Assembly (NCBI GenBank): GCA_010909165.1 | Contig: MU008155.1 | Span: forward strand, 1,302,001-1,366,000 | Origin: Anthoceros angustus | Taxonomy: Eukaryota > Streptophyta > Anthocerotopsida > Anthocerotales > Anthocerotaceae | Direction: 5' to 3' | Length of the DNA stretch: 64,000 nucleotides | In this document: positions 1 through 9,449 of the stretch, piece by piece | How positions within the stretch are numbered: the first letter of the stretch is position 1 | Layout of the letters: each line of letters opens with the position of its first letter | The notes under the pieces: generated by a model | What the model was told of the DNA's origin: nothing | The model's database searches: none | What the model saw: the letters and a program-made list of their open reading frames with translations, nothing else | Position numbers and translations under genes: made by a program

Positions 1-649
1 ATAATCATTGATCCTTTCGTAGCCATCTCCCCAAAAGCCGCAGGAGGCACAAGCCGCCATTGCTCCCACATTGTCTAGGGTGGAGAATGGCTGGGTCACC
101 AACAAGTTAGACCTCGAGTGGCCGGATTAGCCAGTGATCCCGTGCTCTCAGCTCACTAAGAAGCTAGAGCACATTCGACCATTTCTTGTCTTTCTATGAG
201 GTGGTGAGAGGGTCCAAGATAGATTGGGCTAGGATGTTCTATGACACAAGATGTGAGAGGGACCACTTGACCACCTCACCCCCCTCAGCCTCTATCTCCC
301 TTCTTAATCCACATTTTTGACCATGCCAAGTTGCCGGAGGGATAGAGATGGTCTCACCTTTCCATGCCCGGAGGCCGTGTTTGAAGAAGGAAGCCCAAAG
401 AGGAGTCGAGGAAGAGGCCATCTCCAGTGGCACGGGAGTGAAGATGAGAAGTCCAAGTGTCCATGAAGAGGAATGTGGCGGTTAAGGCATCACCGGCAAC
501 AAAGCAACTGGAGTTGCTAAGACCCCAACAGCACCAAGAGAGGTCGGCCGAGCAACAGGGGACTCCAACCACTCCTAGAGCCACAAGAGCACGACCGGGA
601 ACTCACCCGATGTAAGGATAAAGGAAAGGCCAGCAGCACTATCCAGGAG
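1..649. other. Unassigned sequence at window start
   Basis: No gene, RNA or repeat was recognised. Short overlapping frames exist on both strands but none has a recognisable motif, and none continues as an uninterrupted protein. The composition resembles the gag-like retroelement remnant that follows, so it is probably the upstream part of the same decayed element. This is inference. Confidence 0.2.
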
Positions 650-1650
650 CCCGTGCGGGAAGCCACAGTCATCAGAGGAATCACCAACCTTGGGCACGCC
701 GAGCCGACCGAGAAAGTCACACTGCTCAAGGGTGACCTCAAGTATACCCCAAGTGGTCGCAGGGAGAGCCGGGCCAGCCAGATAGGAAGGAGGGAACCCA
801 TCCCTGAAGGTTTGGGGCCTAACATCACCCTGCAAGAGCCGGTCTCAATGGCACGCACTAGGTGAGATGGAGGACCGATAGCTCGTCCTCTTTGTTAGGT
901 TTACAGCAGTAGGGGAACAACAGGAGAGCAAGGAGCTGGAATGAAGGAGAAGGAGGTCTTGAGGGACGCCTAGGTAGCATGGGGGAATTAAGGAAGGTCC
1001 GGAAGAGTTGCAGCAAGACCAAGGATCGAAACCCTCATGGTTCACCTGACGACAAAGCACCATAGGGGAGCTGAATGTCATCTCGGATGCGCAAGTTCAG
1101 CCGAAACTGGGATGCCTCGCCGGGCGCCACAAGAAGGAGAGGGACGAGGCAAGGAAAGGTTGGAAAGAGGCCAAGAGGGCTGTGGATTGCAAGGAGAGCC
1201 ACCGTGGAAGATGCGGAGCCTCCCATGGAAGAATCATCGAGTTAGCACCGAGGAGGTTGCTAAGCAAGCAACCGCCGGGCCGCTAAGGAAACACCTGCAC
1301 TGCTGTTAAGGGAGCAACAGCTCCAAGACCAAGAGCTACAACAAGGAAGAAGGGGGGAGCTGTACACCGTGGAGGAGGATAAATGTTGTGGGGAGGGGGA
1401 CATGGAGGTACTTGATCCATGCCTTGACGGCACGGATCCTACCTATGGGTTGGATTCTAAGGAGGAAACTCTCACCGACTCCAGGATTCAAGAGCTCACC
1501 GAGGAGGAGTACTGCATCATGCGGCGAGCACAAGAGAGAGAGGAGTCCAGCCGAGGAGGTAGAGATTTTATGGGAGAGATTGCCCAACCAGCCAAGAGGG
1601 AGGAGAGCAAGAGGAGAACATGGGCCTAGGAGGCCTGTGGAGAGGTAATA
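650..1650 (+). pseudogene. Gag-like retroelement remnant
   Basis: Several plus-strand frames of 70-90 codons follow one another with stops and frame changes. They encode charged, Glu/Arg/Lys-rich helical sequence typical of plant retroelement gag regions; one near 1369-1629 has a TEEEYCIMRRAQEREE stretch. No zinc knuckle, protease or reverse transcriptase motif is visible. The block is followed by an LTR-like stretch, which supports a retroelement origin. No product can be named, and it could equally be non-coding repeat DNA that happens to be open. Confidence 0.25.
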
Positions 1651-2060
1651 GGGGTAAGTGGCCTAAATAGCTAAAGGCCCATGTGTTATAGATAAATCTT
1701 ATCCTCTCATAGTGGATGAATTGATAGATAGGCCTCTAGGATTGGTAGGCTAAGACCGATTGGTATTTTTGGCAAGCGCCCAAGCCGCTTTGTAATGATC
1801 TTGGGTATAAGAGGCGCCCTCTTGATGAAATGTAAGCAATGTTGGCCTAAGTCTTGGTGTTTCGAGCACGGGGGTTTGGGAGGGTGATCCAGGTCGTAAG
1901 TCTAGACTGCCTCTCGCTGTGGGAGCAAGAAGACTACTGTTGCCCAGATCCGTGGCCGATCCGCAAGAGTGGTGGAAAGCAAGGGAGGGAGCCTTGAGGT
2001 CTCCTTGGAGGAGTCCTCAAGGTCAAGAGGAAGGGGTTGTGAAGCCGGGAGGCTGTCCTT
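1640..2060 (+). repeat. Putative LTR with TATA-like motif
   Basis: Directly after the gag-like remnant comes a more AT-rich stretch with TATAAGAGG at 1806, then ATGAAATGTAAGCAAT about 20 bases on. TATA followed closely by a possible polyadenylation signal is how the U3/R part of a plant LTR usually looks. The exact ends were not identified and no second copy was found in the window, so this rests on local architecture only. Confidence 0.3.
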
Positions 2061-2089
2061 TACTCATTCCTTCATTGTCTAGTACTCAC

Positions 2090-2570
2090 CTTGTGTTTAA
2101 GTTTCGTGTGTGGAGATTTGGTGTTTGGAAAATGAGAGACAAGTGAACTGTGAGAGAAGTGAGAATGCCGACATGGGAGAGTGATGGCTGTTTGAGAGGA
2201 GTAAGAAGGGAGAAGTCTGTAAGTGATGTTTGTGTTGAAGAGAGAGCCGTGAGTGGAGGTTGAAGATCCCGTGAGGAGGAAGAAATGATTAAGAGGAACA
2301 AGTATTTTGAGAGTTGGTGAAGGGGTAAGGTCCGGATGAGAACCTTGTGGGCTGGAGAGGAGCCAGAGTGGGAAGAGATTGAATGGGCGTGAGGTGTGAA
2401 CAAGGAGTTGAAGAGAGCTGGGGAAACTTGAGAGTGTGGAGAGGGCTGATGAGGCACCCCAAGGACTGTGAGAGTGGAGGGTCTGTGAGTGGAAGGTGAG
2501 CTGAAAGGCCGGAGAGGGGCAAGGAAGTCAAAGAAGTCCGCAAGAGTGAGAAAAGAGTTATGGGAGCGAA
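2090..2570. repeat. Purine-biased low-complexity tract
   Basis: The plus strand is strongly enriched in G and A with repeated gtgagag, gagagg and ggagaag words over nearly 500 bases. The minus strand therefore shows long but meaningless Ser/Leu/Pro/His-rich open frames (123 codons and shorter). I read this as polypurine low-complexity DNA. Confidence 0.5.
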
Positions 2571-2604
2571 TCCCGATTGGTGGATCTAACTTTGTGGATG
2601 AATA

Positions 2605-2625
2605 AGAGAGAGAGAGAGAGAGAGA
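2605..2625. repeat. (AG)10 microsatellite
   Basis: An uninterrupted run of ten AG dinucleotides plus one A. It sits at the end of the purine-biased tract and just before the Ty3 retroelement remnant. Confidence 0.9.
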
Positions 2626-2889
2626 TCACTTATCCACTTGGATCCCGACTGGGACCCACTATTAGCCGACTGATCCCAAGGTGGACCCTCCGCTAAATAG
2701 AGGTTGCTAAGTTAGCAACCGGTCCCGCTGCCGGGTAGTATCAGTCGCGTGGCTAAGATAGCCATGTGTCCGAGTGTTGTTAGGTAGTAGCCGTCTCAGA
2801 ATCGCTAGATGTTTGTGTCCGTGTTGGTTGGATTGGCTATGTTTTGGTTGTCTTGACACGAAATCACTCCCTTGGGTACGAATCTCAAG

Positions 2890-4027
2890 TCTACAACGAT
2901 AAGAGGGTAAATGTGGCCCTTTGTGACCACTTGGTTTAGAAAAATCACTCCACACCCCCAAGCATGCTCAAGCCCACACTTTGGGCAAGGATGTATGGAG
3001 ATGTGGAAAGGCCGGTCGCAGAACGTAGTGTGCGATCGAGTGAAGGCAAGGTTCATGACCAATGATGTTGTGCTTCACCGCCGATCCGAGGACTCTTCTC
3101 TGTGGAGTGTGGATCTCATGCCGACATGCCGAGACGCCAGATCGAAACAAGCATGTCATGCTAATGGTGGAGCATTTGAAGTGGTGCGAGGTTGCCATCT
3201 TACCCAAGCGTGACTCTCGGCTTACCGAAGGCGTTCTGGCTTCCGCTCTTAGTCGATATGGAGCATGTAGAGGTTCTCACCGACGGCAAAGAATTGGGGA
3301 ATTTCAAGACTTGTTGAGAGCTTGATTGATCATCGACGCCGAGAGATCATCCTCAAGCCGATGGACTTGAACGCTTGCGACTTCAAGCCGGCCTTGCAAG
3401 TATTGTCTCACAAATGACCAAGACATGGGATGAAGGGATGCCATACCTAGTGCTAGGGTACAGGTGAGCAATCAAGCAGCCTTGAGCAATTTTTCACCAT
3501 ACTACTTGTTGTATGGGCGACAACCATTTTGCCAAACGTGAGGCAAGCAAGGCTACAAGCACCGGATTGGCAATGCGGATGATTGCCTACGAGACCGGAA
3601 AGGCGGCGTAGCTTTTCAAACGGATCATGCCCATGGCAATGGAGAACCTTGCCATAGCGCAACATGTGGATCAAGCGCTATGCTTACACACGAGGAGGGA
3701 CATGGAAACCCAAGGTGCGCAAGTTCGGTTGGAGATTATGTCTACCGCATCGGAAGCCGTGCAACACCTTGGAGGTATCCACCAGCAGTCATCTTGCGGG
3801 TCGTGCGAGTAGGCAAAGATGGAGTGCTTGAGCTCAAGGATCGATGGCGAAGATGGAAGGATCACCTCAAGAACTGCGCACCATGCCACTTACCCAATTT
3901 GGACCCTCAACTACGGCCTACAATGTGGCGTCCACCCAAAGACTTGGAGTGTCAGGTTTGTGGACGCACTGATGATGATGATGTAATGCTTCTTTGTGAT
4001 CGGTGCAATAGGGGATACCACATGTTT
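2890..4027 (+). pseudogene. Ty3/gypsy integrase remnant with C-terminal PHD finger
   Basis: Plus-strand frames spell the parts of a Ty3 integrase in order, with several frameshifts and stops. Near 3062-3325 is a core-like stretch with DRNKHVMLMVEHLKWCEVA and then SALSRYGAC. Around 3485-3535 is FSPYYLLYGRQP, the region after the third catalytic position. At 3738-3910 is a GDYVYRIGS...PAVILRVV...LELKDRW stretch typical of the integrase C-terminal domain. This is followed by LECQVCGRTDDDDVMLLCDRC, in which Cys91, Cys94, Cys106, Cys109 and His114 of the local 189-codon frame fit the first half of a C4HC3 PHD finger. The finger breaks off at about 4027, where an antisense copia fragment begins. 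Integrases normally insert retroelement cDNA; a PHD module would be expected to read histone tails. This copy is non-functional. Confidence 0.7.
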
Positions 4028-4029
4028 GC

Positions 4030-4423
4030 ACCTATATACCTGCGTATTAGATTTGTTTGCTTGGTTGTTGGTCGAGGAAGTGCTTATATGAATTCAAGTG
4101 CTTACCTCGTGCAACATCTATGTGTTTTGTGCGTGCATGGAACCTTGGTTGGCCACAAGAGCGATTGCCGACATGTTGTCACAAAACAACTGTGTGGCTC
4201 CTGGTTGGGTCATGTAAACGGAGTCAAGGAACTGCCTTTCCCACTCTAGTTCCTTACAGGCATCAGTTAGAGGTAATAAAATGTAGTAAAATTCTATAGT
4301 AAAAGTATGTAGTAAAATTTTATGGTAAAATCGTAGTAAAATTCCTTCCATCACATACACCGCAATCCTCGCCTCCCTTTGTATGCAAAAACAAGAGTTG
4401 ACCTCTCCAGCCACCAAATCCAT
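4030..4423 (-). pseudogene. Ty1/copia RNase H-domain remnant
   Basis: A 101-codon minus-strand frame ends in CKELEWERQFLDS, then FCDNMSAIALVANQGSMHA. This matches the end of the copia pol RNase H domain, where an LFCDNxSAI motif precedes HARTKHIDI. The HARTKHID-like residues follow in another frame near 4120-4140, so there is a frameshift. Copia RNase H removes RNA from the RNA:DNA hybrid during reverse transcription. Only the C-terminal tail remains. It lies antisense to the Ty3 integrase remnant and carries a 78-bp insertion. Confidence 0.7.
4271..4348. repeat. 78-bp GTAGTAAAAT-repeat insertion in copia fragment
   Basis: Within the copia RNase H frame, 26 codons with no copia counterpart separate AVYVM from LTDACKEL, residues that are adjacent or nearly so in copia proteins. 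The inserted DNA is AT-rich and consists of about five copies of a (G)TAGTAAAATT-type word. Its length is a multiple of three and contains no stop in that frame, so the reading frame survives. The same word is repeated next to a CACTA-type terminus at 34.65-34.99 kb. Confidence 0.55.
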
Positions 4424-4689
4424 GGCCTGAAAACCCGCATCCTGTAAAATTTACACACCCAAAATACGAGGTCCCGCAACAAGAAATTTCTGCAAATTAT
4501 GCAACATGGAAATGATGAAAGCAACAAAGATGCACTCTAACCTTAATCATTCCGACTTCTCAGATCCTGGCTACTTTGCGGGAAGGTAGTGCCCTACCAT
4601 CCACCCATCGTCTAAGAATTTTTTTTCATGATGGCGCCCATGACCTAAGCACGCATTCATCGGGTTGGGTAACTTGCTCGCCCAACATG

Positions 4690-4870
4690 TTCCACACGCT
4701 AATAGCAGGTCAATCCTCCCTCGTGAGTTAACCTGCGGACCCAAAGAAGGACTCTGTGATTTTGGAATTCATCCAAAATCCTCGCAGCCTTCACCGCCAA
4801 TTTCCGTGAACCGTACTTCAGCCTGATCTCATCCACGGTTGGCTCCTCCCAAACATTCCTTCGAACCTAT
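4690..4870 (-). pseudogene. Unidentified coding-like fragment
   Basis: Read on the minus strand from 4869, about 49 codons are open and protein-like (VWEEPTVDEIRLKYGSRKLA, then a VLLWVRRLTHEGG stretch) before a stop at about 4703. More coding-like sequence follows after that stop. The family was not recognised. The position next to the copia fragment suggests another piece of a mobile-element gene, but this is a guess. Confidence 0.3.
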
Positions 4871-5049
4871 CCAAAACCACGCCGCCCCATGGCCGGGCAT
4901 GCGAGGTATTGTTACTGTGGAGTGCCAAACCACGTCCGTATTTTGGCGGCTTGTTTTGGTTTTTTTTCGGTCACATCATGCTAAGAGGGAGGAGTAGCAA
5001 TAACGCGATTGCAATCCAGACCTCGGGTCCGTTGAGGACGGAGCCGTCT

Positions 5050-5660
5050 GGCAGGTCTCAGGGTCCGCCCCGGGCTCCGGAGTGGTCTCGCCCGGCAGTG
5101 GAGGGTCTGCCCGGCGTAGGTCGATGGGAGGGTCTGTCGGCAGGTCTGATTGAGCTGGTTCGGTAGGTCCGAGGAGTGGTCTGCCCGGCGAGGTCGGCTT
5201 GAGGGTCTGCCTGGCGAGGTCCGACGGAGGGTCTGCCCGGGCGAGGTCCGATTGAGTGGTCTGCCCGGGCGTAGGTCGACGGAGGGTCTGCCCGGGTGGT
5301 CTGGACGGGTCTGCCCGGCGAGGTCTGGGAGTGGTCTGCTCGGCGAGGTCTGGATGAGGGTCTGCCCGGTAGGTCTGACGAGTGGTCTGCCCGGGCGAGG
5401 TCTGACGGAGGGTCTGCTCGGGCGAGGTCTGGCGAGTGGGTCTGCCCGGCGTAGGTCTGGAGTGGTCTGCCCGGGCGAGGTCGGATGAGTGGTCTGCCCG
5501 GCAGGTCTGACGGAGGGTCTGCCCGGGCAGGTCTGGCCGGAGTGGTCTGCCCGGCGAGGTCTGACGAGGGTCTGCTCGCGAGTCTGATGGAGTGGTCTGC
5601 CCGCGAGGTCCACGGAGTGGTCTGCCTGAGAGGTTCGGCGAGTGGTCTGCTCGGGTCACC
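5050..5660 (+). repeat. GC-rich minisatellite, GGTCTGCCCGG type
   Basis: More than 20 degenerate units of about 25-28 bp share GGTCTGCCCGGCGAGGTC and a variable GGAGT end. All three plus-strand frames and the minus-strand frames stay open for 100-260 codons because of the unit composition. Those Pro/Arg/Asp-rich frames are artefacts and were not called as genes. The array occupies the presumed U3 region of LTR A. Confidence 0.85.
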
Positions 5661-5999
5661 GAGTCTCGCCGGTGGTTTAGTTTGGTGGCACCGCATGGAT
5701 CTACTGCGGGAAGTACTGGTGCAAGAAGTCCGGGCAGTTGATGAGCTACGCCCATGCTACCACGACCGGTTAGTTACATACATAGTGGTTAGGATACATA
5801 CATAGGCGGGTTAGGTTAGGTATGGGAGTATAGGAAGGCTCGCGCAAGACGGCAGACTATCCTGTACCATCTTCAAGGCCTGGTTTTGCCTCCGTGCTCG
5901 AGGAGCGGAGTGAGTTCCCGCCACCGCAGGTGATTAATTGGTGGTAGAGGGATGTGTTTAGAGCTCGTGACGAGCCCGCCAACACGCTTTGATGGGTGC

Positions 6000-7330
6000 A
6001 TGGATCGGACTCGAGCTCGGAGGTGCTCATGGGTGATTTCGTAGACTAACCTTGAGGCCGCTGAACGGAGGTCGGGGATGCAGTCACAAGCCACTTCGCA
6101 AACGTGAAGTGAGGGGATTAGGAGGCGCTGGGGTGACTCACGGGCGGAAGCCATCCTTGAGGTCACTGAACGGAGGTGGGGGATGCATAAGCCACTTCTC
6201 CGCAACGGAAGCACCGGGAGGATTAGGAGGCGCTGGGGTGACTGGGCGGAAGCCATCCTTGAGGTCAGAACGGAGGTCGTGGGGTTGCAGTCGCAGCTAC
6301 TCCGCAACGTGAAGCCGGAAGGGGCAAAGGCGGCCCGGTGTGAATACATCGCGTGTTGGTGTTGTGACTACTAGCGGAATGGATAAGGGAGAAGGGTCGG
6401 GTTGCGGTGTGTTGAGGTGGAGTTGTGGCTTGAGTTGAGGAGCGCCGGGCGCTAGAGTACGACCGATCGAAGGAACGCTGCTAAACCTGCTCCGTAGTAC
6501 CGAGAACCGGGTTTGTGGAAGGTCCGGTCGCGCGCCGTCCGACGAGTTGTGGAGGGGCACACACTTAGGTTGTGGAGCCGCGACCCAACCTCGATGAAGT
6601 CCGGGTGGGACTGAGCTCGGAGGTGCTGCGGGTGATTTCTCGGGTGAGACTAACCTTGGAGGTTTCTGGAGGCATGGGGATGCAGTGCGAAGCCACTTCT
6701 CCATGAGCGTGGGCGGTAGGAGGGGATTAGGAGGCGGGGGCGACTGTGCGGAAGCCATCCTTGGAGGCTGCTGGAGCAGGCATGGGGATGCCAAGCCACT
6801 TCTCATGAGCGTGGGCGGTAGGAGGGATTGGGAGGCGCTTGGGGGCGACTGCGGGAAGCCATCCTTGGAGGCTGGGCGGAGGGTGGGGATGCAGTGAAGC
6901 CACTTCTCCATGAGAGCGGTAGGAGATTGGGAGGCGCTTGGGGGTGACTGTTGGGCGGAAGCCATCCTTGGAGGCTCTTGGAGCAATTTGTGGGGTTGCG
7001 GTGCAAAGCTACTTCTCCATGAGCGATGGGCGGTAGAAGGGGCAAAAGCGACTGGTGTGAATACAGTGTTGGTGTTGTGACTACAGGAATGGATAAGGGA
7101 GAAGGGTCGCGTTCGGCGTGTGTGTTGAGGTGGAGTTGTGGCGGACGAGTTGAGGGCTGAGGCGCTGAGTCGTGGTGGCAGGAGCGTCGTTAAACTGTTC
7201 GTAGTCTTGGAGAAATCCGGGAGGGTTTGTGGGAAGGTCCGGTGGGCTGCCGCAGTCCGACGAGTTGTGGAGGGAGGGTTGTGGAGCCTTGGACCCAACT
7301 GATGAAGTCCGTTCGGGCGATAGGGTGTAG
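6000..7330 (+). repeat. Internal duplication of R/U5 region in LTR A
   Basis: The stretch starting GGACTGAGCTCGGAGGTGCT near 6010 starts again near 6607, right after a GATGAAGTCCG word that in LTR B and LTR C leads to the LTR end. Each half contains three or four tandem units of about 100-120 bp built around GAAGCCATCCTTGGAGG and CCACTTCTCCATGAGCG. LTR B (8660-9040) and LTR C (12260-12560) have one such array each. LTR A therefore carries a direct duplication of about 0.6-0.7 kb. Confidence 0.6.
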
Positions 7331-7429
7331 AGCTCAGTGAGAATAAGCGAGACCATTCCCTTAGACGGACTCCTTCCTACAACGACCTGCAGGATTATGC
7401 TTGGCATCCCATCGGCCAAAGTCGCCACA

Positions 7430-7814
7430 TTTTGGCGCCGTTCTTGAGATAGTATTGTTGTGGACTGCACGAGTTAGTAGGTAGGAGTAGGATGGTGCCA
7501 GTTGCGGTTGCGGATGGGTGTAATGGTCGGGCGGTTTGTGGAGTATCTGATAGGGAGGATGCACGGACGGACAGGGAGTCGAATCTAGCGGGAGGCCCGG
7601 CATGCTCAAGGGAGAAAGAAGATGGGCACGGGCGGGGAGGGCGACACATCAACCTCGGAGGAGGCGACTCATCCTCAGCGGAGGATGAATCTTGGTAAAA
7701 AGGTTCCCAATGTTGCCGGACGACACGAGGAGGTAGTAAAAGATGAGAAGGGAGAGTCAAGCGGAAGGCGGAGTATTGCAGGGTGTTGGGGCCGTAGCGG
7801 ATGAGAAGGGAGTA
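7430..7814 (+). mobile_element. 385-bp miniature internal region (PBS to PPT) between LTR A and LTR B
   Basis: Immediately after LTR A is TGGCGCCGTT (7433-7442), the start of the primer-binding site complementary to the 3' end of plant tRNA-Asp, as used by Athila-type Ty3 elements. Immediately before LTR B is a purine run, GGATGAGAAGGGAG (7799-7812), fitting a polypurine tract. Only about 350 bp lie between, with a short frame (from 7622) that could be a gag stub and no pol. The A-internal-B unit has the layout of a non-autonomous, miniature LTR element with very long LTRs. Confidence 0.55.
7433..7442 (+). promoter_or_regulatory. Retroelement primer-binding site (tRNA-Asp type)
   Basis: TGGCGCCGTT starts four bases after the ACA end of LTR A. 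The first ten bases match the canonical plant tRNA-Asp-primed PBS; the following bases (CTTGAG) diverge from it. Confidence 0.55.
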
Positions 7815-7954
7815 TGTGGAGTGCCAAATCCGATGTCCGTACTCTTGGCGGCTTGTTTTGCTTTTTGGGTCGTTCTTTGTTAAGAGGGATAGAGGAGTTA
7901 GCCAATAAGGCCATTTCGGCGGTGCACCACGGTGCAATCCTAGACCCTCGGTCG

Positions 7955-8250
7955 TCAGGTCCGTGGTGGTCCGTCCGGCGAGGTCGGCGGTGGTCCGTCA
8001 GGCGGGGTCCGGCGGTGGTCGAGGCGGTCGGCGGGTGGTCCGTCGGGCGGTCCGGGTGGTCGTCCGGGGCGGTCGGCGGGTGGTCCGTCCGGCGAGGTCG
8101 GCGGGTGGTCCGTCCGGCGGTCAGGCGGGTGGTCCGTCGGCGAGGTCCGGGTGGTCGTGGCGAGGTCCGGCGGAGTGGTCCGTCGGCGGTCCGTGAGTCG
8201 TCCGGGCGGTCCGGGTGGTCCGTCCTTGAGGAGGTCCGTGAGTGGTGGTA
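7955..8250 (+). repeat. GC-rich minisatellite, GGTCCGTCCGG type (LTR B)
   Basis: Roughly a dozen degenerate units of about 20-27 bp contain GGTCCGTCCGGCGAGGTC and GGCGGGTGGTCC. The Gly/Val/Arg-rich and Pro/Thr/Asp-rich open frames across it are composition artefacts. Confidence 0.85.
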
Positions 8251-8430
8251 GTCCGGAGTGCGGGTGGTTTAGTTTGGTGGGCATCGCTGGCATGGATCTC
8301 TTGTTTGGCGGGGCGGTGGTGCAAGAAGTCGGCGCGGTGATGAGCTCGTCCGTGATTACCCGACCCAGTTAGGGTACATACATAGCGGGTTAGGATACAT
8401 ACATAGGCGGGTTAGGTTGGGGTATGGGAG

Positions 8431-8440
8431 TATATAGGAA
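8431..8440 (+). promoter_or_regulatory. TATA box of LTR B
   Basis: TATATAGGAA lies after the minisatellite and a conserved ACATACATAGGCGGGTTAGG stretch, at the expected U3/R position. LTR C has the same motif at 12036; LTR A has the weaker GTATAGG. Confidence 0.4.
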
Positions 8441-9449
8441 GGCTGGCGTCCAAGGCGGCGAGACTATCCGGTACCATCTTGGCCTCCGTGTGCTCTTGCC
8501 TTCCGTGCTCGAGGCGGAGTGAGTTCTGCGTCACCGTCACGGGATTAATTGGTGGTAGGGATGTGTTTAGAGCTCGGTGGCGAGCTCCGCCAACACGCTT
8601 GATGGGTGCGGAGGGTCGGACTGAGCTCGGAGGTGCTCGCGGGTGATTTCTCGGGTGCGAGACTAACCTTGGAGGCTGCTGGAGCGGAGGTGTGGGGATG
8701 CGTGCAAGCCACTTCCATGAGCGTCGGTAGGAGGGATTAGAGGCGCTTGGGGGCGACTGGGCGGAAGCCATCCTTGGAGGCTGCTGGAGCGGAGGCATGG
8801 GGATGTTGCAGTACTTCTCCATGAGCGTGGGCGGTAGGATTAGGAGGCGCTTGGGGCGACTGCGGGAAGCCATCCTTGGAGGCTCTTTGGAGCGGAATTT
8901 GTGGGGATGCGGTGCAGTCACTTCTCTGAGCGTGAGCGGTCGGAGGAGATTAGGGCGCTTGGGGTGACTGCTGGCGGAAGCCATCCTTGAGGGCTGGAGC
9001 GGAGGCGTGGGGTTGCAGTGCAAAGCTACTTCTCCATGAGCGTGAAGCGGTAGGAAGGGGACAAAGGCGGCACGGTGTGAATACATCAGTGTTGGTGTTG
9101 TGACTTCTAGTGGGAATGGATAAGGGAAGGGTGGGTATTACGGGCGTGTGTTGAGGTGGGTTGTGGCGGACGAGGTTGAGGTATTTGGGCGCTAGAGTCG
9201 TGGAAGGCGCGTCGTTAAACTGTTAGGTAGTCTTGGAGAATCGGGGGTTTGTGGGAAGGTCCTGGGCTGGCGCTGGTCCGACCGAGTTGTGGAGGGGCAC
9301 ACACTTAGGGTTGTGGGCCGCCGGACCAACTGATGAAGTCAGATTCGGGCGATAGGGAGCTCGAGCGAATAAGCACGAGACCATTCCTTGGGAGCGGACT
9401 CCTTCCTACAGCGACACGTGGTTATGCGGCATTTGTCCATCGACGAGGT

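Larger units (their letters stand above)
4916..7429 (+). repeat. LTR A of the minisatellite-LTR family
   Basis: It starts TGTGGAGTGCCAAA and ends GTCGCCACA, with TGT...ACA ends as in plant LTRs, and is followed at once by a PBS. Order: a conserved head (TTGGCGGCTTGTTTTG, 4949), a GC-rich minisatellite (5050-5660), a TATA-like GTATAGGAAGG at 5828, repeats of about 120 bp, and a conserved tail (GGACTCCTTCCTACAA, 7366). At 2.5 kb it is about 0.9 kb longer than LTR B and LTR C, because it holds an internal tandem duplication and a longer minisatellite. Confidence 0.65.
7815..9449 (+). repeat. LTR B of the minisatellite-LTR family
   Basis: It starts TGTGGAGTGCCAAA like LTR A and has the same order of parts. 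A minisatellite lies at about 7955-8250 with GGTCCGTCCGG-type units rather than GGTCTGCCCGG. Next come a clean TATATAGGAAGGC at 8431, an array of about 120-bp units (8660-9040), and GGACTCCTTCCTACA near 9400. The last 15-20 bases before the 1.9-kb segment diverge from LTR A, so the 3' end may be truncated. Confidence 0.65.

Noticed and set aside
2086-2457. 123-codon minus-strand Ser/Leu/His-rich frame
   Set aside because: Antisense of a purine-biased low-complexity tract; no motif and repetitive residue use.
4976-5755. Overlapping minus-strand frames of 210-259 codons rich in Pro, Arg, Asp and Thr
   Set aside because: They are translations of the 25-28 bp minisatellite in three phases; all phases are open because the unit lacks stop codons.
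6297-7298. 333-codon minus-strand frame
   Set aside because: It lies across the ~120-bp tandem units and tail of LTR A; the residues repeat with the DNA unit (Pro/Ser/Ala-rich) and have no domain.
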